Origin: Nakamurella lactea DSM 19367
Lineage (GTDB): Bacteria > Actinomycetota > Actinomycetes > Mycobacteriales > Nakamurellaceae
Direction: 5' to 3'
DNA length: 64,000 nt
Assembly (NCBI RefSeq): GCF_000426645.1
Contig: NZ_KE384549.1
Span: 471,740-535,739 of the forward strand
How positions within the stretch are numbered: the stretch's first letter is position 1; every line of letters begins with the position of its first letter. Both the position numbers and the translations under genes were made by a program. Positions 49,124 to 57,327 of the stretch are shown here, one piece after another. The notes under the pieces are model-generated. The model was not told the DNA's origin. It ran no database searches and saw only the letters and a program-made list of their open reading frames with translations.

Positions 49124-50317
49124 GTGAATACCGCCCTGGAAGTCCGGTCCGGCTCGCCGGTGCCGCTGCGCCCGTCCGTCGTCTGGTTCATGTCGTTGGC
49201 GGCGGCATGGGGGACATCGACGATCTATCCGCTACAACCCGCGATCGCCGACGTTGCGGCGTCGTTGGGATCGAGCGTCACCGCGGTCGGGGTGGCGCTG
49301 GCGTGCGGCCCGGTGGGCTACCTGGTCGGGCTCGCCCTGCTGGTTCCGCTGGTCGACCGACTGTCCCCGAGGGCTGTTGTCGGTGCTCTGTTCGGGGTCA
49401 TGGCGGCAGCGTTGGCGCTCAACGCTGTGGTGAGCGGCGTCGCGGTGCTGGCAGCGGTGATGGTCGTGATCGGGGCCTGCTCGGCGGTCGGTGCAGCGCT
49501 CAGCTCGGTGGCCGGACGGCTCGCCGCCGCCCGGCGGCGGGCAACGGCGTTGGGCATCGTCACCTCCGGGATAGCCGCCGGAATCCTTGCCGGCCGGGTC
49601 GTCGGGGGCTGGTTGGCCGACCAGATCGGCTGGCGCGCGATGATTCTGGTGTTCGCCGGGGCTTGCGGGCTGATCGCCTCAGGTTCGCTGTTGCTACTGC
49701 CGTCCACGCGCGGGACGGCCGAGCGGGGTTATCTCGCCACCCTCCGCTCGCTGCCAGTGCTGCTCGTCCGGCACCCGGCGATGCGCGTGGCGGCCATCCG
49801 CGGTGGGCTGTGGTTCTTCGCCTTCTGCGCGGTGTGGGCGGCCCTGGCGGTGACCCTGTCCGAGCCTCCCTACTCGTATTCTGCCGACCAGATCGGCCTG
49901 TTCGCGGTGGCGGGGCTGTCGGGCATTGCGGCGACCCGCGTCGCCGGTAGTTGGACGGACCGGGTCGGGGCGCGCACGGTGATCCTGGTCGGTCTCGTCG
50001 TGGCCGGCGCCGCCGCGGCAGTCGCTGGGTTCACGGTTGGGCACACCGTCGTCACCCTGATCTGCCTGGCGCTGTTCGACGCCGGTCTGTTCGCCGCGCA
50101 GGTGGCCAATCAGAGCACCGTCCTGGCAATCGACCCGGCCGGCCCGGCCCGATACAACAGTGCTTACATGCTGGTCTACTTCGTCGGCGGGAGCCTCGGA
50201 GCCGCTTTTGGCGCAACCGCAGCCGACGGGCTCGGCTGGTCGACGGCCGTCGTCACCGCGGCAATTCTCGTCGCGATCGCCGCCATCGTCACGCTGGTCG
50301 CCGGCCGCGACCGATGA
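49124..50317 (+). CDS. MFS transporter
   Basis: 397 residues with 12 helices. PLRPSVVWFMSLAAAWGTST, then the MFS loop LVDRLSPRAVVGALFG and GRVVGGWLADQIGWRAMILV. Probably an exporter; no substrate hint. TACTGT lies 8 nt before GTG 49124, so it is leaderless. The gene just before it is a separate VOC gene. Confidence 0.86.
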   Translation: MNTALEVRSGSPVPLRPSVVWFMSLAAAWGTSTIYPLQPAIADVAASLGSSVTAVGVALACGPVGYLVGLALLVPLVDRLSPRAVVGALFGVMAAALALNAVVSGVAVLAAVMVVIGACSAVGAALSSVAGRLAAARRRATALGIVTSGIAAGILAGRVVGGWLADQIGWRAMILVFAGACGLIASGSLLLLPSTRGTAERGYLATLRSLPVLLVRHPAMRVAAIRGGLWFFAFCAVWAALAVTLSEPPYSYSADQIGLFAVAGLSGIAATRVAGSWTDRVGARTVILVGLVVAGAAAAVAGFTVGHTVVTLICLALFDAGLFAAQVANQSTVLAIDPAGPARYNSAYMLVYFVGGSLGAAFGATAADGLGWSTAVVTAAILVAIAAIVTLVAGRDR

Positions 50318-50487
50318 GGTCACCTTACCGGTCAGAGCACCGGGTCGCGCTCCATAGCACACCGAGTTGTGAGACCGACATTGATCCAAACGGGTGCTGT
50401 GGCAGGGAGTTTGCTTGGCTCAGAGGCCGAGGTGGTGGTACGAATGCCGCGCGGTCCGTTCGGCCCGCCTTGACGCATTGGAGAGCA

Positions 50488-50868
50488 ATGAGCGAGGTTT
50501 CCGAGGTCACCAGCGACTACGAACGGGTCGGCGGTGGCAGGGCAGTGACGACGGTGGTCGCCCGGTTCTACGAGTTGGTGCAGGCGGACCGACGGCTCGC
50601 CCCGTTCTTCGCGGATGTCGACATGGTCAGGTTGAAGCGGCACCAGGCCGCGCTGGTGATCCAGGTCCTCGGCGGACCGGCGGGCTACGAGGGCCGGGAG
50701 CTGGCTGCCGCTCACCGTGACCTGGGCATCGGCCAGGCGGATTTCGACCGGGTGGTCGGGCATCTGGTCACCGCCCTGCAGGAGGCCGACGTGCCGGACG
50801 ACATCATCGGTCGGGTCGGTGAGGCGTTGTCGGCCAGCCGGAGCGAGATCGTCACGGCCTGCGCCTGA
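50488..50868 (+). CDS. Group I truncated haemoglobin
   Basis: 126 residues. YERVGGGRAVTTVVARFYEL at the start, FFADVDMVRLKRHQAALVIQ and ELAAAHRDLGIGQADFDRVV (proximal His in AAAHR). Truncated haemoglobins bind oxygen and NO. GAGAG lies just before ATG 50488. Its stop overlaps the next start by one base (TGATG), so it is coupled to the flavohaemoglobin. Confidence 0.9.
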   Translation: MSEVSEVTSDYERVGGGRAVTTVVARFYELVQADRRLAPFFADVDMVRLKRHQAALVIQVLGGPAGYEGRELAAAHRDLGIGQADFDRVVGHLVTALQEADVPDDIIGRVGEALSASRSEIVTACA

Positions 50869-52031
50869 TGGATGTCGCCGCGCTGAAGCGCACCTGGGCG
50901 GCCGCCGGCGCGCTCGGAGATCAGGTGCCGCTGTACTTCTACTCGCACCTGTTCCTGTCCCATCCCGAGCTACGGGAGTTGTTCCCGATTTCGATGGCCG
51001 CGCAACGGGACCGCCTGGTCGGAGCGCTGGGGCGGATCGTCTCCAGCGTTGACGAGCTCGACCACGAGATCGGATTCATCGAGCAGCTGGGTCGTGACCA
51101 TCGACGCTTCGCCGTTGTCGCCCAGCACTACGATGCCGTCGGTGCCTCGTTGCTGGCCACGCTGGAACGATTCCTCGGCCCGGAGTGGACCCCGCAACTG
51201 GCCGCCGACTGGGCCCAGGCGTACGGCATCATCGCCAGAACGATGGTGATCGCTGCAGAGGAATCCGAAGAGACGTCACCGGCCTGGTGGGATGCCGAGG
51301 TGATCTCCAAGGAGCGGCGGACGTTGGATCTCGCGGTCCTGCAGGTCCTGCCGGACCCGCCGCTCGACTACCTACCCGGCCAGTCGCTCGCGGTGGAAAT
51401 CCCTCAGCGCCAACGTCAATGGCGATACCTGAGCCCGGCCAATGCGCCGCGACCGGACAACACCATCGAGCTGCATGCCCAGATCGTCCCCGGTGGCCAG
51501 GTCAGCGGGGCGCTGGTGCGCGCGGTCAAGCCCGGCGACACGGTCAAGGTCGGCGCCCCGATCGGCGAGCAACTCGTGCTACCGGACACCGAACCGAGGG
51601 ACTTGGTAATGATCGCCGGTGGCACCGGCCTGGCGCCGATGCTGTCGCTGGTGGACGGTCTGTGGCAACGCCGGCGGGAGCAAGGTGGCGGCCCGTCGGT
51701 GCAGTTGTTCCACGGTGCCCGCTACCCGTGGAACCTTTACGAGCACAACCGGCTGACGGCGCTGGCCGAGCACCCGTGGTTCGACTACACCCCCGTGGTG
51801 TCCGACGACCCGACGTACCACGGGCATCGGGGAATGGTGGGCGAGGTGGCAGCGGATCCTCGATGGGTCGGTCGCCTGGCGATGGTCTGTGGATCCCCAC
51901 CGATGGTCGGTTCCACCGCCGCGGCACTGCGATCGGCGGGGTTCGACGAATCAGACATCCGGTACGAGCAGTTCGGCGCCGTCGATGAGACCAGCCATTC
52001 ACCACACCCGCAGATCCAGGAGCACCAGTGA
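50868..52031 (+). CDS. Flavohaemoglobin-like protein (globin + FAD/NAD reductase)
   Basis: 387 residues. A globin domain (about 1-135; proximal His in GRDHRRFAVVAQHY) is followed by an FAD-binding barrel (RYLSPANAP in place of the usual RxYS) and NAD site GGTGLAPMLSLVDG. The altered flavin motif suggests the type II flavohaemoglobin group rather than classical Hmp. It may detoxify NO or reduce another ligand. Overlaps trHb upstream by 1 nt and a DivIVA-like gene downstream by 4 nt. Confidence 0.88.
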   Translation: MDVAALKRTWAAAGALGDQVPLYFYSHLFLSHPELRELFPISMAAQRDRLVGALGRIVSSVDELDHEIGFIEQLGRDHRRFAVVAQHYDAVGASLLATLERFLGPEWTPQLAADWAQAYGIIARTMVIAAEESEETSPAWWDAEVISKERRTLDLAVLQVLPDPPLDYLPGQSLAVEIPQRQRQWRYLSPANAPRPDNTIELHAQIVPGGQVSGALVRAVKPGDTVKVGAPIGEQLVLPDTEPRDLVMIAGGTGLAPMLSLVDGLWQRRREQGGGPSVQLFHGARYPWNLYEHNRLTALAEHPWFDYTPVVSDDPTYHGHRGMVGEVAADPRWVGRLAMVCGSPPMVGSTAAALRSAGFDESDIRYEQFGAVDETSHSPHPQIQEHQ

Positions 52032-52669
52032 ATCCAGACCCGCCTGACCGCGTGACACCGCCAAGGATCAGCGCCGCGATGATCCGCAGGGTGAGCTTCA
52101 CCCAGCAACCGGGCGGCGGCGTCAACGAGAACGAGGTCCGCGAGATCCTGGCCGTTCTCGCCGACGACATCGAGGCCGACGAGGCCGAAATTGCCCGGCT
52201 CCGCGGCCAGCTGGCGAATGCCGGTGGGGCAGGGAGCGGGCCGGTCAGCATCGTCCCGGACTCGGTGAACCTGCTCAGCCAGGCACAATTGGTCGCCGAT
52301 CAGACCATCGCGGAGGCGGAGCAGTATTCCCGGGACCTGGTCGAAACCGCGCGCGACCAGTACCACGAGATACTCAAGCGAGCCGAGCAGATGGTGGCCG
52401 GGAAGCCGGCCGACGGCGGTGGCGCACCCAGGACAGCGGTGTCCGCGGATCGGTACCCGGTCGGGAGCAGCACTTCGGTGCCGCAGGTCGAGTACGTGCG
52501 GACGTATGCCAAGGTCGCCGAGGCGCAGTTGCGGGCGGTCCTCGAGGCGCTGACCGCCGAGGTGGACAAGCTCGGGCGGCTTCCCGAGCTCGGTGCCGGG
52601 ATGGCCGGACTGCCCGCCCCACGCGGATCGGAGTTCGACGGTCCGACCGTGCTCGACCCGGCCTGGTAG
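52028..52669 (+). CDS. DivIVA-like coiled-coil protein
   Basis: 213 residues. Residues 20-45 (RRVSFTQQPGGGVNENEVRE) have the DivIVA N-terminal look, then two helical, heptad-like stretches (about 40-65; 85-125 with LVADQTIAEAEQYSRDLVE; 150-195). The GTG start overlaps the flavohaemoglobin stop (GTGA). DivIVA proteins mark curved membrane or poles; why one follows globins is not clear, though the arrangement recurs in actinobacteria. Confidence 0.72.
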   Translation: MNPDPPDRVTPPRISAAMIRRVSFTQQPGGGVNENEVREILAVLADDIEADEAEIARLRGQLANAGGAGSGPVSIVPDSVNLLSQAQLVADQTIAEAEQYSRDLVETARDQYHEILKRAEQMVAGKPADGGGAPRTAVSADRYPVGSSTSVPQVEYVRTYAKVAEAQLRAVLEALTAEVDKLGRLPELGAGMAGLPAPRGSEFDGPTVLDPAW

Positions 52670-52730
52670 GGCCGGGCGCAGCCGGCGCCGGATCCGGTCG
52701 GTTGCTGTTGCGGCGCGACAGCTTCCGGGC

Positions 52731-53372
52731 TCAGCGGTCGCGAAGGCCACCGTGCAGGAGCCGAGACCGCCTGCGCGGGCGCTTCGGCTCGGAGCGCATC
52801 GAGGCGTCGCCGAACAACGAGACGGCCACCAGGCGGATCCGCGGTGTGCCCGGCACCCGCGGTACCGGCGCCACCTCGATCTTGCGGTCGCCGAACAGGC
52901 ACACTCCGGTCAGTTCCACCTCGACGCCCTCCGGCACCAGCACGTCGATGTCGCCGAAGACGCCCCAGTACTTGATCACCACCTCGTCGGTGTCGGTGTA
53001 GGCGCCGCGCAGGTCCAGCACGGTGTCGCCGAACACGTTCACCGCCGTCACCACCGAGTCCGCCCGCCAAGCGCCGGAACGGGTTTCGTCACCGACGACG
53101 TTGACCACCCACTTCGTGCGGTTGCCGGTGCCGACCGCCGGAGCCGTCGGCAGCCCGTCGATCGCGGTCGCCAGTTCGGTCCTGCTCCGGGAGGCGTACA
53201 CCACGTCGATCCGCTCGATGTACTCCTGCAGCGTCAGCGCGCCGAGCCCGACGGCCTGCTGCAACCGGTCGGCGACCAGCTGGCGTTCGCCGTCCGGCAG
53301 GGCCGGCTCGTTGTGTGGGTGAGCCGGCCTGTTGTCGTCGCTGTCGTCATCCGGGAGTTTTGCCAAGTTCAT
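52731..53372 (-). CDS. DUF1707 protein with LiaF-like C-terminal domain
   Basis: 213 residues. DUF1707 at about 30-78 (PDGERQLVADRLQQAV, LTLQEYIERIDVVYASRSRT) and a C-terminal beta-helix-like part (SVVTAVNVFGDTVLDLRGA, VFGDIDVLVPEGVEVELTGV) typical of LiaF-type envelope-stress proteins. A basic tail ends it. No transmembrane helix is seen. ATG 53372 is 6 nt after TACCGT, so leaderless. Compare the DUF1707 protein at 8556-9068. Confidence 0.85.
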   Translation of the reverse strand: MNLAKLPDDDSDDNRPAHPHNEPALPDGERQLVADRLQQAVGLGALTLQEYIERIDVVYASRSRTELATAIDGLPTAPAVGTGNRTKWVVNVVGDETRSGAWRADSVVTAVNVFGDTVLDLRGAYTDTDEVVIKYWGVFGDIDVLVPEGVEVELTGVCLFGDRKIEVAPVPRVPGTPRIRLVAVSLFGDASMRSEPKRPRRRSRLLHGGLRDR

Positions 53373-53403
53373 CGACCCACGGTAGCCAGCGCCGGCCGTG
53401 CGG

Positions 53404-53620
53404 TCAGGTCAATTTCCGGGTTTCCGGTGGTGCGGCCGCCGATCCGCCGCGAAGTCCCGGTACCGGCATCCGGCTCGCGTCGATGCCCGAGTAGCCGGGA
53501 TGGCGCCGCCTCCTGGCACAGGTGTTGGTAGTGCCGGTGCCGTACCAACCGTCGACAGTGGTGCTGTATCCCTTGGCTGTCAACCCTTTCTGCACCCGCA
53601 CCGTCGGGGCGGTGGGCCGG
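53404..53620 (-). pseudogene. Remnant of a peptidoglycan-binding domain
   Basis: Minus-strand translation gives VRVQKGLTAKGYSTTVDGWY, GTGTTNTC and HPGYSGIDAS, which resemble the repeats of PG_binding_1 domains; one frameshift is needed between the last two pieces to recover a plausible family tail. No start, signal or catalytic domain is nearby, so it looks like debris from a cell-wall protein. This is the whole 263-bp gap before ridA. Confidence 0.45.
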
Positions 53621-53635
53621 AGCAGTTGGCACCCG

Positions 53636-54025
53636 TCAGTCCATCGCCGTTGCTTCCAGAGCGACCATGAGATCGGGTCCGGCCAGCGAAGGGACCCCGA
53701 GCACCGTTGTGGCAAAGCGTGACCCGTTGAACCGGTCCGTGATCGCCGAGAAATGCCGGAACAAGGTGCTGAGTTCGGTGGTGAAGATGTTGAGCCGCAC
53801 GACATCCGACAGTGCCATCTGCGCTTCGGCCAGCACCGCCTCGAGGTTGTCCAACGACTTCGCGAGCTGCGCGGCCAGGTCTCCCGGATGCACCGGGGTT
53901 CCGGTTTCGTCGACGGAATCCTGTGCGCTGCAGATCAGTTCACGTCGGCGCCCGGTGATCAAGAGCGCCTGGTCGAACCCCAGGCCGACCGAGAATGACG
54001 TGGGATTGATCGCGATCCGTTCCAT
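53636..54025 (-). CDS. RidA-family (YjgF/UK114) protein
   Basis: 129 residues. ICSAQDSVDETGTPVHPGDL, SLDNLEAVLAEAQMALSDVV, RLNIFTTELS and GSRFATTVLGVPSLAGPDLM give the RidA fold with Arg in SRFATTV. Members hydrolyse reactive enamines/imines. AAGGAG lies 5 nt before ATG 54025; an in-frame ATG at 54130 has no site. Precise subgroup not assigned. Confidence 0.88.
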   Translation of the reverse strand: MERIAINPTSFSVGLGFDQALLITGRRRELICSAQDSVDETGTPVHPGDLAAQLAKSLDNLEAVLAEAQMALSDVVRLNIFTTELSTLFRHFSAITDRFNGSRFATTVLGVPSLAGPDLMVALEATAMD

Positions 54026-54126
54026 GGCTACTCCTTGAGTGTTGGTGTCGAAGGCGAAGGGTGTCCCGTCGGCTCTCGGCAGCACGGACGCCGTCAGCGC
54101 GGCACCGCCGGCGGCCGACGGGTCCG

Positions 54127-54558
54127 TCAAGGGTTCCTCGTGACCCTGGCCGTCGCGGTGGCGGTGGCCAGGATGCCCGCGACGTCTGCCAAAGTCGCGT
54201 CCAGGAACGCGAGTTGACCGTCGCGGTGGACGACGCGGCCGTGCCCGATCAGGCGGCCCGGCCGGGCCGGACGCAGGAAACTGCTCTTGAACTCCAGAGT
54301 GGTCTGGAACTCGTCCGGGTCCAGGGTGGCGAGCAGGGCCGGCCCGACGGTGTCGAACAGCATCGCGGCGAGGAATCCGCCGAGCACCTCACCCATCGGA
54401 TTGGTGAAGGCGTCGGTCGCCGCGAACGCGACCTCGATCCAGCCGGCGTCCGGATCGGCGTCAAGGAATTCGAAGCCCAGCGTGGCAGCGGCGGGCGGCA
54501 TCGGCGCGCGTCCCGTCACGCCGTCCCAGAACGGGCCCGTTCTCCGCTGGATACGCAT
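54127..54558 (-). CDS. Hot-dog-fold thioesterase (PaaI-like)
   Basis: 143 residues. IEVAFAATDAFTNPMGEVLG followed by GGFLAAMLFDTVGPALLATL has the GG and D of the PaaI-type hot-dog active-site helix; GRVVHRDGQLAFLDATLAD follows. It would hydrolyse an acyl-CoA thioester. The ATG is 6 nt after TACCGT, so leaderless. Confidence 0.83.
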   Translation of the reverse strand: MRIQRRTGPFWDGVTGRAPMPPAAATLGFEFLDADPDAGWIEVAFAATDAFTNPMGEVLGGFLAAMLFDTVGPALLATLDPDEFQTTLEFKSSFLRPARPGRLIGHGRVVHRDGQLAFLDATLADVAGILATATATARVTRNP

Positions 54559-54603
54559 CGGCCGACGGTAACGGGAGGGAGATCCCGCCCGATTGAACAG
54601 AAT

Positions 54604-55383
54604 TCACCTCCACGCACGGCCGGTGGCCGCAGCCGGCGTGGTGCCGGCGAACTCGGCGAAGTCACGGATCAGATGCGCCTGGTCCGCGTAGCCGCACTCG
54701 GCCGCCAGCCGCGCCCAGTCCGGTCGCGGTGCCTCGTCCAACCGGCGGAGCACCCGCTCGAAGCGGATCACCCGGGCCGCGCGTTTCGGGGTGAGCCCGA
54801 TCTGCTCGCGGAACCGGGTGATGAGGTGCTTGTGGCTCCAGCCGACCTGCCGGCAGATGACCTGGATCGGCACAGCGCCGCCGCTGCGCTCGAGTTCCCG
54901 CCAGGCGAACGCAACGTCACCGGTGATGGCCGGAGCCGACTCCACCCGGCCCAGCAGGAATCGGTCGACCGCGCCGAACCGGCCGCGCCAGGTCGCCGCG
55001 TCCCGTACCGCGTCACCCAGCCGGCGGCCCGCCGGGCCGAGCACCTCGCCGAGATCGACCAACTGCCCCGCGAGGTGGTGCATGGGCACACCCAACACCC
55101 GATAGGCACCCAGCGGAGTCAGATCCACCTGCAGGTAGCGCGGCGCGCAACCGCCTTCGAGGGGGGTGGGCCGGTCGGCCGTACCGTGCAGGAACTCCGG
55201 TGGGCGCACCGCCGAGTCCTCGACCTTGATCACCAGCTGCACCGACGCATGCGCGGGCACCACGAACCGCGCAGTCCGATCCGGTCGCATCGCCCATCCG
55301 ACATAGCCGCCGCCTGCCACCATCGAGCGGAGCCGCGGGCTCGGCGGCCAGCGCACCGGAGCGAGGTGACGCATTCCCGTCAT
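54604..55383 (-). CDS. AraC-family transcriptional regulator
   Basis: 259 residues. C-terminal double HTH: VICRQVGWSHKHLITRFREQ, GLTPKRAARVIRFERVLRRL and ECGYADQAHLIRDFAEFAGT. N-terminal half is a cupin-like sensor (VVPAHASVQLVIKVEDS). It lies 8 nt downstream of the oleate hydratase gene on the same strand, so it is probably co-transcribed and may control that operon by lipid or fatty-acid ligand. Start 55383 or 55374. Confidence 0.85.
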   Translation of the reverse strand: MTGMRHLAPVRWPPSPRLRSMVAGGGYVGWAMRPDRTARFVVPAHASVQLVIKVEDSAVRPPEFLHGTADRPTPLEGGCAPRYLQVDLTPLGAYRVLGVPMHHLAGQLVDLGEVLGPAGRRLGDAVRDAATWRGRFGAVDRFLLGRVESAPAITGDVAFAWRELERSGGAVPIQVICRQVGWSHKHLITRFREQIGLTPKRAARVIRFERVLRRLDEAPRPDWARLAAECGYADQAHLIRDFAEFAGTTPAAATGRAWR

Positions 55384-55391
55384 GTCATGTC

Positions 55392-57194
55392 TCAGGCGTT
55401 GGCGTCGTCGGCTCGATCGCGTCCGATGTTGTCGATGTCGTGGATCAGGCCGAAATCGGTGAGGAGCTGCCCGATCTGGGTGTGGTCGAGCTTCCTGATG
55501 ATGCGATTGCCGATGAACTTCGGTCCTGGCAGTTCGACCTCGGCTCCGTCGCGGAGGCGGGTGGTCGCCTTCAGCAGGAAACGCAGGTCGTAGGTGGAAT
55601 TGAAGACCTCGGGGATGCCGCGGTCGATTCCGAGGAGTTGGTAGGCGGCCTCCATGCCCGTGCGCACCGAGTACTCGGTGGTGAAGATGGTGTCACGCGT
55701 CGTCTCGGCGAACTGACCGATGAACGCGAAGTTCACCGCACCCTCGGGCACGACATCGGGTCGGTCGCCGGCCGTCCGGGGCATGAAGAACGAGGTGACA
55801 TAGGGCATCATGACCGGCACGGTCTTCGCGCCGTCCGCTGCCAGCCGTTGGATGTCTTCGGTCGGCACCCCGAGGTGGTAGAGCCACTCCTGGGTGATCT
55901 CCTCTCCGGTGCACTCGGACATGGTCTTCTTGACGTGGTCGCCGGGGGTGTCGACGAACAAACCGTAGACCCAGACGACGATCTCGTCGGGCGACTGGGC
56001 CTTGAAGTGTGGCTGCCGGTTGACCGTCCAGCTCATCAGCCAGGCGGAGTCCTTGGCGGTGACGATGCCGCCGGTGACGACCCTTCCGGCGAACGGGTCG
56101 CGCCCGGCGATCTTCTCGATGTAGGCCGGGATGTCCGGTCCGATGGTGGTGACGGTGGCGGACTCCCACTTCGTCTTCGCGATGTCGCCGGCGAACACGT
56201 CGGGACGGCCGAACGTCGGGTGCTTGGCGGCGATGCGCCGCCAGAGGTCCCAGGCCGGTGCGGGTCCCTCGTCGAGCTTCGCCGGTCGATGGTGGTTGCC
56301 GTCGTCGGAGTTCTCCGTCAGCGAACCGATGGTGGCGAGCACGAGGTCGTCCGGACCGAGCTGGACGCCACCGGCCACCCCGCCGGCAACCCAGTGGAGG
56401 TACGTCGCCTGCTTCCGGTCGCCGTCGAAGGCGAAGTCGATGTCGGTGACCTCGGTGGAGAACGCGAAGGTGACGCCCTGGTCGAGCAGCCACTGGTACA
56501 TCGGCAGAACGAGCGACTCGTACTGGTTGTACTTGGTGAACTTCAACGCCGACAGGTCGGGCAGACCCCCGATGTGGTGCACGAACCTGTGCAGGTACAG
56601 CTTCATCTCCAGCGCGGAGTGCCATTCCTCGAACGCGAACATGGTGCGCCAGTACAGCCAGAAGTTGCTGTTCAGAAAGTCTTCGCCGAAGACCTCGTCG
56701 ATGCGCTTGTCCTGCATCTCCTCGCGGGAGGCGAGGAACACCTTGACCATTTCCTGCTGAGCCTTGTCGCTCAGTCCGAACTCGTTGTTGGTCTTCGCGT
56801 CCTGACCCTGCTTCTCGGTGACCCGGCAGAGCGAGAAGTTCGGATCGTCCTTGTTCAGCCAGTAGAACTCGTCCAACACCGACCCGTCGACCTCCAGCGA
56901 CGGGATGGTGCGGAACAGGTCCCACAGGCATTCCATGTGGTCCTCCATCTCGCGGCCGCCGCGAATGACGAAGCCCTTCTCGGGCTTACGGATGCCGTCC
57001 AGCGCTCCGCCGGGAAGGTCGAGGCGCTCGAGGATGGTGATCCGGTCACCCGGCAGCTGTCCGTCGCGGATCATGAACACGGCCGATGCCATCGACGTCA
57101 GACCGGCGCCGACGAACCAGGCGGTCTTGTTCTCGACGCCCTCGGGCTTGCGGGGACGGGCGAACGCCTCGTAGTTGCCGCTGCTGTAGTACAT
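55392..57194 (-). CDS. ohyA: Oleate hydratase
   Basis: 600 residues, full length. N-terminal FAD fold WFVGAGLTSMASAVFMIRDG, then hallmark stretches FWLYWRTMFAFEEWHSALEM, PMYQWLLDQGVTFAFSTEV, IPAYIEKIAGRDPF and IFTTEYSVRTGMEAAYQLLG. It hydrates unsaturated fatty acids to 10-hydroxy acids (EC 4.2.1.53), detoxifying host or soil lipids. ATG 57194 has AGGGG 9 nt upstream. An AraC gene follows. Confidence 0.95.
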   Translation of the reverse strand: MYYSSGNYEAFARPRKPEGVENKTAWFVGAGLTSMASAVFMIRDGQLPGDRITILERLDLPGGALDGIRKPEKGFVIRGGREMEDHMECLWDLFRTIPSLEVDGSVLDEFYWLNKDDPNFSLCRVTEKQGQDAKTNNEFGLSDKAQQEMVKVFLASREEMQDKRIDEVFGEDFLNSNFWLYWRTMFAFEEWHSALEMKLYLHRFVHHIGGLPDLSALKFTKYNQYESLVLPMYQWLLDQGVTFAFSTEVTDIDFAFDGDRKQATYLHWVAGGVAGGVQLGPDDLVLATIGSLTENSDDGNHHRPAKLDEGPAPAWDLWRRIAAKHPTFGRPDVFAGDIAKTKWESATVTTIGPDIPAYIEKIAGRDPFAGRVVTGGIVTAKDSAWLMSWTVNRQPHFKAQSPDEIVVWVYGLFVDTPGDHVKKTMSECTGEEITQEWLYHLGVPTEDIQRLAADGAKTVPVMMPYVTSFFMPRTAGDRPDVVPEGAVNFAFIGQFAETTRDTIFTTEYSVRTGMEAAYQLLGIDRGIPEVFNSTYDLRFLLKATTRLRDGAEVELPGPKFIGNRIIRKLDHTQIGQLLTDFGLIHDIDNIGRDRADDANA

Positions 57195-57327
57195 GATCAC
57201 GCGCCCCTCTGTCGACAATCGGCAGGCGAACGATCAGGCGATCAGGTCGACCGCCACCGCGGGCCGCTCGCTCCGGTCAGCCTGCCATCACCGGCGATCA
57301 GCGGCACCTCGAGGCGTTCGGCCACGC

